64,000 nucleotides of DNA from Plectrocnemia conspersa (lineage: Eukaryota > Arthropoda > Insecta > Trichoptera > Polycentropodidae): contig VTFK01000450.1 in assembly GCA_009617715.1 (NCBI GenBank), forward strand, positions 124,001 through 188,000, written 5' to 3'. The notes under the pieces were generated by a model. That model was not told the origin of the DNA, ran no database searches, and worked only from the letters and a program-made list of their open reading frames with translations. How positions within the stretch are numbered: position 1 is the stretch's first letter; each line of letters begins with the position of its first letter. Below are positions 38,171 to 50,184 of the stretch, one piece after another. The position numbers were made by a program, and so were the translations under genes.

Positions 38171-38720
38171 CAATCGACGCATAAATTAATCAAAGGTTTC
38201 GCCACCGGGTGCCGTATTGCGGTGACCACGTTTAGGGCTACGACAGTTGGAACAGGTTTTTCGGTTGCTCAGCTTCCTGCAGCAGCAGCAACAGCCTCGA
38301 TTTTATTGCATCAACGGTTCGATTCCGCAACAAAAACCCGCTCAGACGGCCCAGCGTCGCGGAAATCCACGAAATTGACCCGAGCATCGTCTTGATCAGA
38401 TTTTATAATAATTATTTCTCACGGCCGTTGACTCGCACGCGCGATCTTTCTTAGGAAACTCGACGCTCGTTCGATTCGCGTTTGTCGGCAAAAATGGCAA
38501 TCAGGCGAATTACGTGAACACGCGTAGCTAATAGTACTCGTTGCCGATCTTATCGCATAATTAATTTTCGTGTGGAATTATTGATGATGTGTGTGCGGGT
38601 GGGCCGCGGTGTACTTAATAGTTGTGTTTAATTAATGTTACACGACACGATATATGTATGTTCCAGCGCCGAGTCACATACATTGCTGGATCAATGCGAA
38701 CATGTGATTCGTTCGTAATT
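38171..38720. promoter_or_regulatory. GC-richer island, candidate cis-regulatory region
   Basis: CpG-rich relative to flanks, with a short CAG-rich run (38279-38295) and a 4-bp-spaced STAT-type palindrome, TTC-TTAG-GAA, at 38448-38457. The 107-codon frame at 38072-38395 spans the change in composition and lacks exon signals. The function is inferred from composition only. Confidence 0.3.
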
Positions 38721-39675
38721 TATTGTTAATTAGCTGTGTTATTGTTTTGATTGAGAGAGGCGAATATTGTCACTCAAATGTAAACCTTTGAGTACTGTTG
38801 TAAATGTGGCGTAGACGGCTTCGACGAGGGTTTTGAATTATTCTACAATAACTCTCGGTAACTCTTCCAGGCTTCAAGATTGAGTGACATACAATATGTA
38901 CTAGAGATAGCTGCGAGTCGGATGAATATTTTTTTGAGGTCTATAATATTGTGAAATAAACGAGATGTTCTCATTTAACGCATCTTTTTTTTAAAATTTA
39001 AAAATTTACCTTATTACATTATTACAGTGCTTATTCATCCACCAAATATTTATATTTTTTATGACTTGTATATGAAGATATAAAATCAGCAAAACAAGAA
39101 TATCTAAACCTTCCATCGTAATTGTTTATGGCCGGTTTAAAGTTCATATTGTTACCGACAAAATAACTTTATTTTGCAAGAACACTTCGCCTTACAAGGT
39201 TTTATGAGTTTGCATGTTTGCCTTTAACCCATCCTATGTGTATCTTGAGTATATATGCAATTTACATTTTTTTTAAGTAAACTTGTTCTTAGATTATAAT
39301 TAATAACTGTATTGTTATTTTAATAATTATATCCAAATAAACTAGTGATTAGTTCGTCATTGTTATATTACATACATAGATCGGAAGGCGATGCTTCAGA
39401 AAGAGTAGACTATTATAAATTTACTAAACATCAAAGTAATTTTATTTCTTAAGCTTTTAAAATAGCAAAGAAATACAAATAAATATTTTTAGTTTAAATT
39501 AACTATGTTCGAATTACGTGCTCGTATCCTGTTTTCTCTTGTATGTATGAAATTTAATTGCCGAAATTACAAAACTCTTTATATTTTCGCGTTAATATTT
39601 TTAGCTGTTTTTTTTATCTCTATAATCAACACGAATAATACTTATGTTTTAATCTATTACGGTATGTTTCATAAT
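38721..39675. other. AT-rich non-coding DNA
   Basis: No feature recognised. Confidence 0.4.
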
Positions 39676-40972
39676 CAGGCCTGTTAAGAGGGGGGGGGGG
39701 TAAATTCCTGGGGCCTGACTGAAAAAAATCATATCAAGAATATATTTATAAAAAAAACTAAAAACTGACATCAACAAAACGATGTATTTATTACAGGTAT
39801 AAGATTCTAATTTATACATAATTTAAGAAATAAAAGAAGTGGAACATTGCCTTCAAAAGCGCCCACTTTCTAAGATTATTTTCACAATAAGCATTATTAA
39901 TCAAAGAACAGGGTATTTTTTTGATGCGGCTCCGTTTGTGTTAAAATTTATTTACAAATTATTGTTGATTTTATTGCTTTCTGAACCTTTTAAAATATAG
40001 TTGAAGCAATATCCAACGAATTTCATATATATTACTAGTCTTTTTTTTTACAAAAAAAATTATGAATATTCAAATCAAACACAACCCGATAAAATTATAC
40101 AGGCATTATAAAAGAACGTGTTTTTTATCGATAAATTTGTTATTGTGGTTTTTTTTTAATAGGAAAATAATTTTTTTTTTCAATAAAAATTCTACGAATT
40201 TTTAATCCCGATTCACTCACAGCAACAGCATCCATTAATTGTCACTATCATTAAACTTTTCGAGAATCACAAGCTTTTATGATATCGCGAACAACGATAT
40301 ATCGTTGCTTAGCAATCAAAAGGTTGAAGTAATGTAGAATGATATTCTTAAATAACTTATTGTTATTACAAAAAATAATCTTTTGTAATTTATATAACGA
40401 AAAAAATCCTTTCAAATTTATGTTTAAAAATTAAAAATTGAAATTCATTTCAAAATTTAGACTACAATTTTATCATTGAAGCCTATATTTTTATGCAAAA
40501 TTTATAAAATAAATACCAGGGAATATTTAGTACAATATTTGGAACATACCTATTACAATTTTTAGAGAAAACAATTTCAATCATAGATGAACAAGTACAA
40601 TATTTTAATGAAACGTCCGATGTAAAGGTAGACGATTTAGAGGATTTTTAATAAATAAAGAATAGGCAATACAGACATATAGATATCCTATTTCTGCAGA
40701 TGTGGACATTGAATAACTTGAACCGTGTAAATATAATACATAGATTAGACAGAAAAAAACATATTTTAGAATTTTGTGAGGAAAATAAAAATACATATCC
40801 TTATTTATACTTAATTTCAATAGTGGTTTTAGAAGCTCCAGCAACACAAGTTAATGTTAAAAGGGCCTTCTCTGTAATAATCATTTCATATAATATTTTG
40901 GAACAAAAAAATAAGCAGAACCAAGCGTTGCACACATTTTTTAATAAATTATTTTCAAATCACAGTTTCTAA
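39676..40972 (+). mobile_element. hAT element remnant, right end missing
   Basis: It begins with CAGGCCTGTTAAGAG and a G-run followed by ttcctggggcctg, which has the look of many arthropod hAT termini. It ends in a hAT transposase C-terminus (40740-40972). No matching right terminus or 8-bp duplication was found up to about 41040, so the left boundary is an inference from sequence style. Confidence 0.45.
40700..40972 (+). pseudogene. hAT transposase C-terminal dimerisation domain remnant
   Basis: The plus-strand frame contains KKHILEFCEENKNTYPYLYL, continuing into VVLEAPATQVNVKRAFSVI. The pattern YP-L-(x)n-L-x-A-P-A-T-x-x-x-x-x-R-x-F-S is the conserved hAT dimerisation region near the C-terminus. 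Upstream, in a different frame, PISADVDIE and QYFNETSDVKVDDLEDF give a possible acidic linker, broken by stops. The catalytic region is not recognisable. The copy is dead. Confidence 0.72.
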
Positions 40973-41086
40973 ATGAGACCGTACCATTTGTGCAATAACG
41001 ATTTATGCCATATACCAAGTCGTATCACATATCGGGTTTAATTAACTCTTAAAAATCTAGGCAGAGGAGCCGCTTTCCGACTAAAG

Positions 41087-41132
41087 ATCGTCTCGGTCAA
41101 TTCTGCATAGCTCCGCTTGGTGCGATTTAAGC
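41087..41132 (+). repeat. SINE-like repeat Z, short fragment
   Basis: Contains gtctcggtcaattctgcatagctccgcttggtgcga (41090-41125), the A-box-like 5' core of repeat Z, and nothing of its body. Confidence 0.55.
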
Positions 41133-42379
41133 TAAATTATCATTAATTTCAAGTGCGAATTCTGTATCAATTTATGACTAAAGCATTGGATGGTAGTTGC
41201 TTTTTTATTATTATACTCGTTGCTTTTTTTAGTCAATTTCGATGGTTCAGGGCGAAATCAGACAAAATCTATAAATTTGGCAACGTCGTTATTCTACAGA
41301 ATGGGAATCCGGGGATGCTTGACACCGACATTTAATGCACTGCTTTGTTCCAAACCTACGGTTTTTATGCATGTGATTTGAAACTTATAATAGATTGTTG
41401 CTCAGTTACACAATATCGTTTGTTTGCGCCGCGCAGACGAGAAAGGTCACAAGTCAGTTAGTAATTTTAGTCCTTTTTAGCAAGTCTTCTGCATCTGATT
41501 TTGTCGCCAGAGAAATTTGCAATAAATGTTAGTGCTTACCCTACACCTTATTAAAATTATCATTAGCGTCTAATGTTTGCTCACTTATATTAATAAAATT
41601 ATAGTAATAATAAATATATTACATGAATTGTGGCAAGCAGTTGTATTTTTTTTATGTGTATCTCAGTATTTAGGCATTTCCTGTTTTGTATGTTTTTGGG
41701 AAATATCGTTCAATTGCTATCAAATCTGATTCCCAACAATAGTCAATCAACCGTTCAGTCATGCCCGTTGATTCAGGTGGATAATTAGGGCTGCGTTCAC
41801 ATCCTTCCGGATGCGACACGATAACTGCATCGCAGTCAGTCAGTCTGCAAGAATTGACTGACAAACGGCGTGTGGTAATCGACAATAATTCTCTCTCTGC
41901 CCACATACTTGTTCCGCGCCGCGAAACTCGAAATGCTTCAGTAGATTTCACAGTCCAAGTCCAGTTTTCGCTTCTTCACGCCGATGAAATTCATCCTTGG
42001 CCCCGTATGTCGTTCAGGCACGCTTTTTAACACAAAGAAACTATGACCCAAGAACCGATAATATATAAACCAAGAAAATTATAAACATAATCATTTTCAA
42101 TAATATCATACCATTGAAAGTAACGAGCAATTTCCGAAAATTTAAGAAAATTCGTTTAGGACGGGATAAACCTTAAAAACGAATTACTTTTAATCGTATT
42201 TGTTATGGTCTGCCCATCATTTCATATACCACGTCTTATGAACTCATTATATGTAAATCACATTTTTTTGAAGAGTCCGGCCGTCGAGGCCGTCGCGGAA
42301 GAGTTACTATACCCAAGGACGCTTTATAATACACAATATTTTATTATTATTTTTCAAAATTTGTATGAATGCGCATTAG
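41133..42379. other. non-coding DNA
   Basis: AT-rich, with a GC-richer patch at 41750-42020. The minus-strand frame at 41670-41951 has no supporting features. Confidence 0.35.
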
Positions 42380-42423
42380 TCGTCAGAGACCTCGTTTGTT
42401 TCCTATGCCCGCCAAAGCGTGAA
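42380..42423 (+). CDS. weak candidate exon
   Basis: Between AG at 42378-42379 and GAA|GTGAGT at 42424 lie 44 nt, open in the frame SSETSFVSYARQSV. The acceptor has a poor pyrimidine tract. If real, it would be separated from the exon at 42835 by a 411-nt intron and enter it in phase 2, where that exon is also open. Chance is a serious alternative. Confidence 0.2.
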
Positions 42424-42834
42424 GTGAGTATTTTAAAAGTTACCAACGTAAGAGCATCGTCTTCAATGTTGCGAAACTGTGACTCAATCGTCGCGGTTCA
42501 AATCTACCAGGAAGAAGCGCAACCGCCACTTAGCAGATGGACTCATGTTGTTATTATTGCCTGGCTCTCGAACTCCTCGACGGCGGCTAATTGAAATAAT
42601 TGCGCTATGCCATGATTGTGTGGATGGCTAAGGGTGTTTCACGCGTAATTGCGAGCTCTTTGTCTTGTCGAAGCTTTGAGTGTCAGATTTAATTACACGA
42701 TGTTTGCTTTAACACCATGATGATTTTTAACTTGAGACTAGTGATGTGTATGCGGAGCTTTTAACTAATAAACCATATCTGTATATAATCATTAAGTACC
42801 ACACAACATAACTAATCGTATATTTTTATTGCAG
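42424..42834. other. putative intron upstream of the 42835 exon
   Basis: Non-coding, AT-rich towards its end, finishing in a good acceptor (tatttttattgcag, 42821-42834). Confidence 0.4.
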
Positions 42835-42890
42835 GAATCTGGTTCAACAGCGTCCATCGACGAAGACGATTTTTCCAGAGTCGGCAAAAG
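42835..42890 (+). CDS. probable 56-nt internal exon, unknown gene
   Basis: A pyrimidine-rich acceptor ending in TTGCAG is followed by 56 nt and the donor AAAAG|GTAATT at 42891. In phase 0 it reads ESGSTASIDEDDFSRVGK plus two bases of the next codon: a Ser-rich acidic patch followed by basic residues, with codon choice richer in G+C than the flanks. The other frames are also open, which weakens the frame call. No family is recognised. It would continue the phase-0 end of the exon at 1898-1975. A conserved alternatively spliced microexon is one interpretation. Confidence 0.5.
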
Positions 42891-43302
42891 GTAATTGAAG
42901 AGCCATAAACTCATAAAGTTATTTTAAACGCTTAATGGCCTGAATCTGAATTGCTCTGTTGGAGGATCGTATATTTTTATTATATACAATTATTATCAAT
43001 GGCATTTTTATCTATCACATATGCGCGCAACATCCTTCGATTTGATTTTGAGCAAACATCACCTTCGCTTTGCTTATCGGTGTGTAAAAAAATGTTATTT
43101 TTATCGTTCGAACCTCGCTTTTGTACCCTCATAGTCAAATATTTTTTTAAATTCAATGCCGCTACCTCGCCTCTCCCTATTGGCGATAGCGACTGTACAT
43201 TCATCATGTAATCGCGCAGGTCCAGTTGGAATTATCACATTAAAATTGTAGGTATATTTGTATTCATCGACGGTGTTTTTGCTATCCGACACACATTCGC
43301 TG

Positions 43303-43374
43303 ATGGCGTATTTCGCATTGGATGTTCGAAAGCAGGCGTTGAACCCGACTCGTACGCGATCGTTCGAATCGACA
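43303..43374 (+). CDS. candidate exon or alternative first exon (24 codons)
   Basis: ATG at 43303 opens MAYFALDVRKQ, then ALNPTRTRSFEST, ending exactly at ACA|GTGAGT (43375) in phase 0. The frame is open upstream to an acceptor-like attgtag (43251), so an internal exon 43252-43374 is equally possible. Local CpG content is high. No family is recognised. The phase-0 end matches the exon at 1898-1975, as would be expected of alternative first exons, but this may be chance. Confidence 0.3.
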
Positions 43375-44230
43375 GTGAGTCATTCGTGGCCCGCGAGAAC
43401 GATGCGTCCCAAATCGTATGGCAAAATTATCGATTAGGCTGCCATTTTGTAGCTCTAAAAAATAAAATAGGATAATCAATCAGATCGAAAGATCGTTCAT
43501 TTAAGACGGGCGGCTCGAAATCAAATTAAAATAACAATAACAATTGCGAAATGAGCGATTTCATAGTTGACGAAGATCCAAAATATCGCTATTAACCAAA
43601 ACACGTCTAATTAAATCATTATATCAAATTTGGCCACAAAATTAAGGCTCACAAACGCGATTCCTCGCGCATGTTGACGTAGTTGCCGGTGACTCGCTGT
43701 TTATTTATCTTATATTTACCGAAGCTAAGCTTTTTTTCTAGCTTCGTCGATCCTCTGGAGAAGTTAGTGTGTAAATATAAATGATTATTTTTATTAATAA
43801 TTATTAATGTCATTGAAAGGTATTTCCCGAAAAGGCTCATAAGTGGATTTTCGCAGTGTGTCACTCGTTCCACAAGGTTCGCTGGCGTCATCATCACAAT
43901 ATCATAGATCTGTGACACCTGGAGCCGCAGACGACCGCGTGACCCGGATGCTGGCCACCGCAACAGCACAAAGCCAAGAAAGCGTTTGCCCTCATTAGCA
44001 TAAGCGTCTGTCGTCGTCGTTCGCTGGCGCATTGTTATTATTTCGGGAGAAGGCGTCGCTACACGGCCGAGAGGAGAAGCGCGAAAACAAAAGTGCCGGT
44101 TCACTTTCACCGACGCGAAAAGAAATACGACGACGTACATATGTACATACATAGCAATCTTAACCCCGCGGTGCCGTCGATCTGTGATTGATAGCGTCCT
44201 GCCACAGTGCAATCTAAATTGACAGAGCTT
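43375..44230. promoter_or_regulatory. GC-richer island, candidate regulatory DNA
   Basis: CpG-rich from 43290 to 43420 and from 43850 to 44200. The minus strand has the longest non-repeat frame of the window (43649-44212, 187 codons), but it lacks a recognisable domain, has AT-rich low-complexity ends and shows no splice context; higher local G+C explains it. No specific regulatory site is claimed. Confidence 0.28.
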
Positions 44231-44989
44231 TCGGCTATAAATTTAATTTAAAAAAATATATAACGGTACGCTGATATCATCTAATTTGACTGGTGCATAT
44301 ATCATTGTGAAAGCATGCAAGGATTTATATCGAAAGGAAGAACCAATTAAAATTCGACTCGAAAGCGATATGATACTGATTCGTAGCTTTCTTTTGGTTC
44401 GGTCTGAACTCTCGCTCAGTATGAAATTTCTATGGCAGCGTTCTGGCTTATATACGATTGGGAAACGGGAGGAGATCAACGATCCTCCTCCCCTAGATTC
44501 TTCGAACAATATGGATTATAATGGGCGGAACTTACTGACTTTTTATGTTTTTATATTATTGTCTATTAACAAATAAAATTTCAGATTTAAGAAATATTAA
44601 TATATATTATTATTAGTATTTATTATTATTTCTTAATAAGTTTTAGAGCTTTCATTATGTTAGGTTTGGATTTCTAAGTTATATTTTCTATAGTATAAAC
44701 ATAATTTAATGCTAAACTTTTAATATTTTAATGCACTAATCGTTTGTTTTAGAGCCTACTACAAATAAAATATTTTTTGTAACAAAGATATATTTATTTT
44801 ACGTTCATTTTTATTATCGTAGTGGACAGACAATTCGTTTTATGAAGCAAAGTATTTATTTAAATTCACATATCTCAAATAATGATTTCAATTTATAATT
44901 GCTATTTGTGCTACGATTTGAAGTACGACGTTAAGTATACGTATACACGAAATCTGAAGGAGATATTTTAGGGTTTTTAATTCAATTAA
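44231..44989. other. non-coding DNA
   Basis: AT-rich after 44520; overlapping short frames on both strands at 44243-44576 lack gene signals. Confidence 0.35.
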
Positions 44990-45310
44990 TTAATTATTCG
45001 CACGATTTTCAAGTATATGAATATTCGAATAATTGATCGAATATTCTTTGATACTACTACGTTAAATGAAATTTGAAAAAATCTTAATATGAAACAATTT
45101 GTATACTTGAGCAGCACAGGTAGTCGTTTTTTTCTCAATATACACTAGTTCCACTCCAAAATGTATGGTCCTTTATTTTGCAAGACAATATGATGCTCCT
45201 TCACAACAATAAAATTATTTTACGCCTTAAAAAACATTTGTGAATAAAATGTTATTCGGCCGTGACTACTATGACCGAAATTCACAAAATTCGTCCTTTG
45301 AACGTAACAA
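44990..45310 (-). repeat. dispersed repeat Y, minus-strand copy
   Basis: Reverse-complement counterpart of 11440-11765, with shared blocks in the same internal order (gaatttcggtcatagtag, aaataaaggaccat, ctgctcaagtataca, aattattcgaatattc). It lies just left of repeat W copy 2, so several families are stacked here. Confidence 0.7.
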
Positions 45311-45539
45311 CTTTTTACACCATCACTGATCAGTAATTAACACATTATGTTACGCCTATTTTATAAAATTCAAAAAGTTTAATAATTTTGAAAGTAATTA
45401 ATGCTTAATTAAGATAATTATTATTATATAAACCAAAAATCAATTTCTAAATAAATAATATTTTACAGGTAGTTAATTATTATATTAATTAATATAGGTA
45501 GAAACCGAAAATATAAATTACGAATATTTCATCCATTAA

Positions 45540-45806
45540 ATATTCAAATAGTTAAAAACTGCGAATAATTGTCATCTCTAACGCGGGTTGAACTCTGAAT
45601 TCCAGACGTCATAGCTGGAGCAGTTTTGACGTTAAGAGGGAAGCGGCTGCTTTCTTGATTTTCTCCGCCTGTGGTTTTGAGCTCATACGAACTCTCAGGT
45701 GTCCAAGTTGTGCAGGTCCACTTAAAGTTCTTGATGTGATTTCGGAAGCGAGTTTTAAATTAAAGTTTTGTAGGTGCTTTGTATGTGTATTTTTATACAC
45801 TTGTTA
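45540..45806 (+). repeat. dispersed repeat W, copy 2
   Basis: Counterpart of 36480-36633: gacgttaagagggaagcgg, then atttcggaagcgagttt, then tttttatacacttgtta. This copy has a longer middle section. The small overlapping frames on both strands here are repeat-derived. Confidence 0.65.
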
Positions 45807-46999
45807 TGGTGCCTTGGGAGATTTCGTGCTTGCTCTCTTTCTTTAAAAAAAAAAAATTTTGAAGATTGGGAGTGGATCCCTATCCGTTTTCTTGCTGGAT
45901 TTTTTAAATTGAATAATTCCACTTTTGTGTGAAAATGTCACTTGATCAAAAATTACAGGACTTATCTAAAAATAACAGTAACAATAAGTTGACAATCATG
46001 CAGTGCAAACTTATGTTTATTTACGATTTTTAAGACCTGTTTTATTTAAACACGAGTAGAAACAATTTACATATTATTAATTACATAGTTAACTGCTTTG
46101 AACACTCACGATATTATTGAACCCTCATGAGCTTTGAAACCCTTTTAAGAGTTTATCTTTGACTGCAATTGACTCCCTTATCGTTGAGCCATTGTTTGCC
46201 TGTGTGTTGTTTAGGAATCGTTATTAAATTAATTGATTTTTTACTTTTACTTAATTACATTAATCATACCTTAAATTGAACAAAGCAAAATTTCACATCA
46301 TCACTATTTTCTATGAAAATGAGTTAACACGAATCTATTTTAAGACTTTGCTAATGTTATTCATACACATATAAATAAGTAAAAAATCAACTGACTGGCA
46401 TACAATGCAACAAACTTGTAGTATTAACTAGTTTTACAATAGGTAAATATTAAAATATATAAAAACTTATTTTACAGTATAATAATAGTATTTAAATTTT
46501 TTTGTACTGTGCAATGATAGAATATTTTTATTTAAACAATTATACGCAGATTAAAATTTTTTGCTCTTATTCAAAATTATTAAAATTTAAGATGGATAAT
46601 TGCAACGAATTATGTTAGTTAATAAATCAGCGCTACATTTATTATACATAGGTAGTTATATTATACAACCCCGGCGCCTTGGGGTGAATTCAAAAAGGAT
46701 ATACCCATATAGGAAATTACCTCTGGGGCGGGATTTTAACATAAAATTACCTAACCCTTGTATTTTTAAAATCCACCCCTTGCATATATATTCTTTCGAG
46801 ATCGATAACTAGAACGGGATGAGTTGAGTGAATAAAAATCGTTTTCCTTGTTATCCTTGAGCATATCGATGATCTCATCTCTGTATCCGTTTTATTGCTT
46901 ATTGTGAGCACGACTGACTTTCTAGAAGCGAAATCATCATCAGCGTCCTTGTGATACATACAATGTTTCAATTAAAGTAAATCAGAAAGCGTTTTTATG
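45807..46999. other. AT-rich non-coding DNA
   Basis: No feature recognised. Confidence 0.4.
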
Positions 47000-47480
47000 T
47001 TTGCGCGTTTGTTCTTGAGCTATAGATCTTGATAATTAATCAAGGGTAGGTTCGATTTGAATTCTGGCGGCGTAGAAGCCGCGTACGAAATTCGATCCAG
47101 TCGAGGGAGAAACGTGAGATCTAAAATTTTCGAGGTACTCGTAGACCGTAGTTTTCACGCATCTTGTGTTCGATGAACCGAACTATCTGGTCACGCTTGG
47201 TCTTCTTCGAAATCTCTCCTTCGTGACCAGAGTGTCACTGCTTCGTGCGTGTCTTCTTTGCTACCGGTTTTGCTTTTGCCATTCATGATCCGTCTGTCGA
47301 ATGCTAAATTTTCAACTGTGTTCTGCACACGTGTATTCACTGTGAAAGTGAGTATTTGTATCGTTACACTCGTTACGAATGTTTTTTTTTTGCTTCTTTG
47401 TCTTTTGAACATTAAGGCTAATTGCTTACGCACAATCTTATGATCGTTAGCCTTCTTATGTCAATTCGATTCGTGTGATT
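47000..47480. promoter_or_regulatory. GC-richer island around a candidate first exon
   Basis: CpG-enriched from about 47060 to 47340, containing an ATG-to-donor open segment (47285-47347). No core-promoter motif stands out. Confidence 0.28.
47285..47347 (+). CDS. weak candidate alternative first exon (21 codons)
   Basis: ATG at 47285 opens MIRLSNAKFSTV, then FCTRVFTVK, ending at AAA|GTGAGT (47348) in phase 0. The frame stays open upstream. No family is recognised. It is the third ATG-to-GTGAGT phase-0 segment in the window, but chance cannot be excluded. Confidence 0.25.
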
Positions 47481-47949
47481 TTAACTTTGCGTTAGATTTT
47501 TTGCTCATATTTTAGGCACATAAGTTATTATATAAATTGCGACGGTTATATGGATTGTCATTTTCTGGTTTACATCAAGGACTCCCGCTGTTATTTTTTT
47601 GCGAAGGGGAATTTGCATTATTATGCGTGTGTGTGGTATGGTATGAAAATTGCTGAAATTAAATAAATTAATATAATAACGTACCAATAATTGTTTCCGC
47701 GTCTTGCGGTACTAATCAGATTTATTATGTGTGTATGTGCTATCTCGTTTGGAATTATATTAACATGATGCATAATTAAGTATTGCGTCAAGAGTGTATG
47801 AAATCGGATTCATGTGTCGTCGCTTTTCAACGTATATGCTATGTATGTATTTTTGATATTCCGCGATTGCGTTGAGATTTAAATCTTGGATTTGTGTAAT
47901 ATTTTTCTCTTGGAAATCCTAAATGTGTTATATTAAAATATGGTATATA

Positions 47950-48205
47950 CCTAGTGTTTCTTATCGAGAATTTCTCAAGAAAAATGTTAAATTAAGAATT
48001 GATTAATTTCTCCAGATATTTGCTAATTTCTCGAGAATTTTCGTAGTCTTTTATTTTGTTAAAAAAATATTAGTATCAATATTTTATATGTTTTACAATC
48101 GCTGCATAAAAAAGGATGGGTCCGTACCAGATTTTAAGAAATATGTATGCTTTCTTGAAAGCTTTTAATAGAGCTCGGAAGTATTTGCATGACATAAAAA
48201 ATGTT
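47950..48205 (+). repeat. dispersed repeat X, copy 2
   Basis: Counterpart of 11090-11262: cgctgcataaaaaaggatgg, then tgctttcttgaaagctttta. The upstream part is rich in ttctcgaga-type motifs. Confidence 0.7.
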
Positions 48206-48449
48206 TATAACTATTTAGAGAAATTAAATTATAAAAAAGTGTTTTTTTAACTATTTAACATTTCTAAAGAGATCTGCCATTTGGTGTCGGATAATGCCAT
48301 ACTGTGTACTATTCTCGATCTCTTTCTCCATCAGATTATTTCTACGATCTCGATGAGTCACTTAACACGTGAGAGAGCGAAAGGGGAAGAATCTCACCGC
48401 TCGCACTCGAAAGAACAGCTCCGACTTCGGTCCCTTTGACTTCAGTCCT

Positions 48450-48665
48450 TTTGCCGACAATGTTCGAAAGCGCTCGAAGCTGGCCAAGTCGACTGAATTA
48501 CCCCCACTTTACCTCCCGTTCTCGGTAACCTCGGACAACTTCCGAGAAATTTTAGAGCGGGCAGAAACGAACTCGACGGAAGTACCCCGAAGTAACCCAC
48601 TATATTCTCCGTACTTGGCCAACCTTGGCCAACTTTCAGAGTGTAGTGCAGGCATCCGTTCTTGT
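48450..48665 (+). repeat. dispersed repeat V, copy 1
   Basis: Bases 48534-48655 are about 90% identical by eye to 55186-55297 (acttccgagaaattttagag, then aacccactatattctccgta, then tggccaaccttggcca). The 122-codon plus frame at 48369-48737 and an overlapping minus frame are products of this GC-richer repeat and should not be read as a gene. Confidence 0.8.
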
Positions 48666-49299
48666 ATCTCAGCGCCTTTATTTTACGATTCACTGAGTTC
48701 TAGTAGTATGTCGTTAAGCATTTCTTCAGACTACTGAAGAGCGCTGTTGACAATTCAACTATTATCGAGGTTCTCTAATTTTGGTATTAACGTATTGATC
48801 TACTTAATGTCAGCTACATTTAATTTTAATATTATTTTTTAACCAATAACATATCTCTCTTGATTTACACGGTGGTTTTGCGGAACCTAGCTAACGGATG
48901 GGTGTATTTGTATTATACATTTGAGTAGTATCGGCAAACGTTTAGTTAAGGTTACCCTTTTCGGTTAGGTATAATAGGATATATTAGCTTTCAAATTCGT
49001 ATATTTTTTTTTTGATAAATACAATCTTATTATTATAGAAGATTTATTGCAATTAAAAAAATGTGAAAACCACCATTATAATTACCGTTCGATATTAACT
49101 CGCATCTAAAACGCGAAAGTGAGAAATCGCAGAACTTCCCATCATCGACGACCTTACACTTATCATCATCCGGCGAAAGGCAATTTGTTGACCGCAACAC
49201 ACATTTGCGTCGCGATAAATTAAAGATTTCATTTTCGACACGCATACATTATCAGGTTTTTAATTATTTCTCTGCGTTAATTAAATAAATTAAACACGA
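48666..49299. other. AT-rich non-coding DNA
   Basis: No feature recognised. Confidence 0.4.
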
Positions 49300-49760
49300 G
49301 TAGTTTACCGTTTGAATCGAACCGTTTCGATACCATTGTTTTCAAAAAAAATAATTAGCTATGCCATTCGTCAAACGCGCTCGTTACGCGTAGCATGTGC
49401 ATTCATTAACCACTTTCTTTCCTGCGTCGAATACAAAACGCGCTTTGTCCGTGCATTGTTTGCTCTCATGCAAATTCGGACGTTGCACATACATATTTAT
49501 CGCCATGGTTATTGTTTATTCTGATGCGCGCGCGACACAATCGTGTGCGTTTTCGCACATGGATGATCTTTTTATCGGGCGATCTCTGCAGAAATGTGCA
49601 ATGGGAGAAGCGCCTCGGAAGCGATTATTCAATTATCGCTGGACCATTGTTCTCGTCGATTATCGCACGACTTGTTTTGTGCATAAATTCTGGACGTAAC
49701 AGCGGGAGGCCGTGGGAAGATTTGACTTTCGGCCTCAGAAATTGCCATATCGAAACAGAT
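49300..49760. promoter_or_regulatory. GC-richer island with SOX-type site
   Basis: CpG-enriched; contains CCATTGTTCT at 49644-49653, an optimal SOX HMG-box site, near ATTATCGC repeats (49625-49675). Three overlapping open frames here have no exon signals. The regulatory role is inferred. Confidence 0.3.
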
Positions 49761-50180
49761 ATCACATCCGTATGTACGTTCCTATATTTATTTAATCTTT
49801 TCTAACCTTCTGTCATAATATTTTTGGGCTCTCTAGGAATATTCCAAAGACTTAAATAAAATTATAATCAATTTCTTTATTTTTTGATTGGGTTCATCAG
49901 TGAAAACGAATGGCCTTCTATTCATTTATTCATAATGAACATCACTTTTTCGTGCTTTTAATTCATGATACCATTTTGACTGTTCATTGGCGATTGGCGT
50001 TAAAACGCCACCTCAATCGAACCCTATCAGACACTAGTGTTGTCAATGGAGTAAAAATCACCAAATATTAGACTCGTATATTTACCTTCGAATATCAATT
50101 TCTACAACCAGGACAAATCAATGAGACCATTTTTTGAAAAAAAAAAACGTGTTGTGAAATGTACGCGCTGCATTAGATTT
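49761..50180. other. AT-rich non-coding DNA
   Basis: No feature recognised. Confidence 0.4.
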
Positions 50181-50184
50181 CAGC

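Noticed and set aside
42205..42594. 129-codon plus frame
   Set aside because: Crosses the splice-like sites at 42380 and 42424, and its composition changes within the frame; no domain seen.
43649..44212. 187-codon minus-strand frame, the longest outside microsatellites
   Set aside because: No recognisable domain, no splice or promoter context, AT-rich low-complexity ends; local G+C makes long frames likelier by chance.
48369..48737. 122-codon plus frame
   Set aside because: Lies on a dispersed repeat found again at 55186-55297, where the frame is not maintained.
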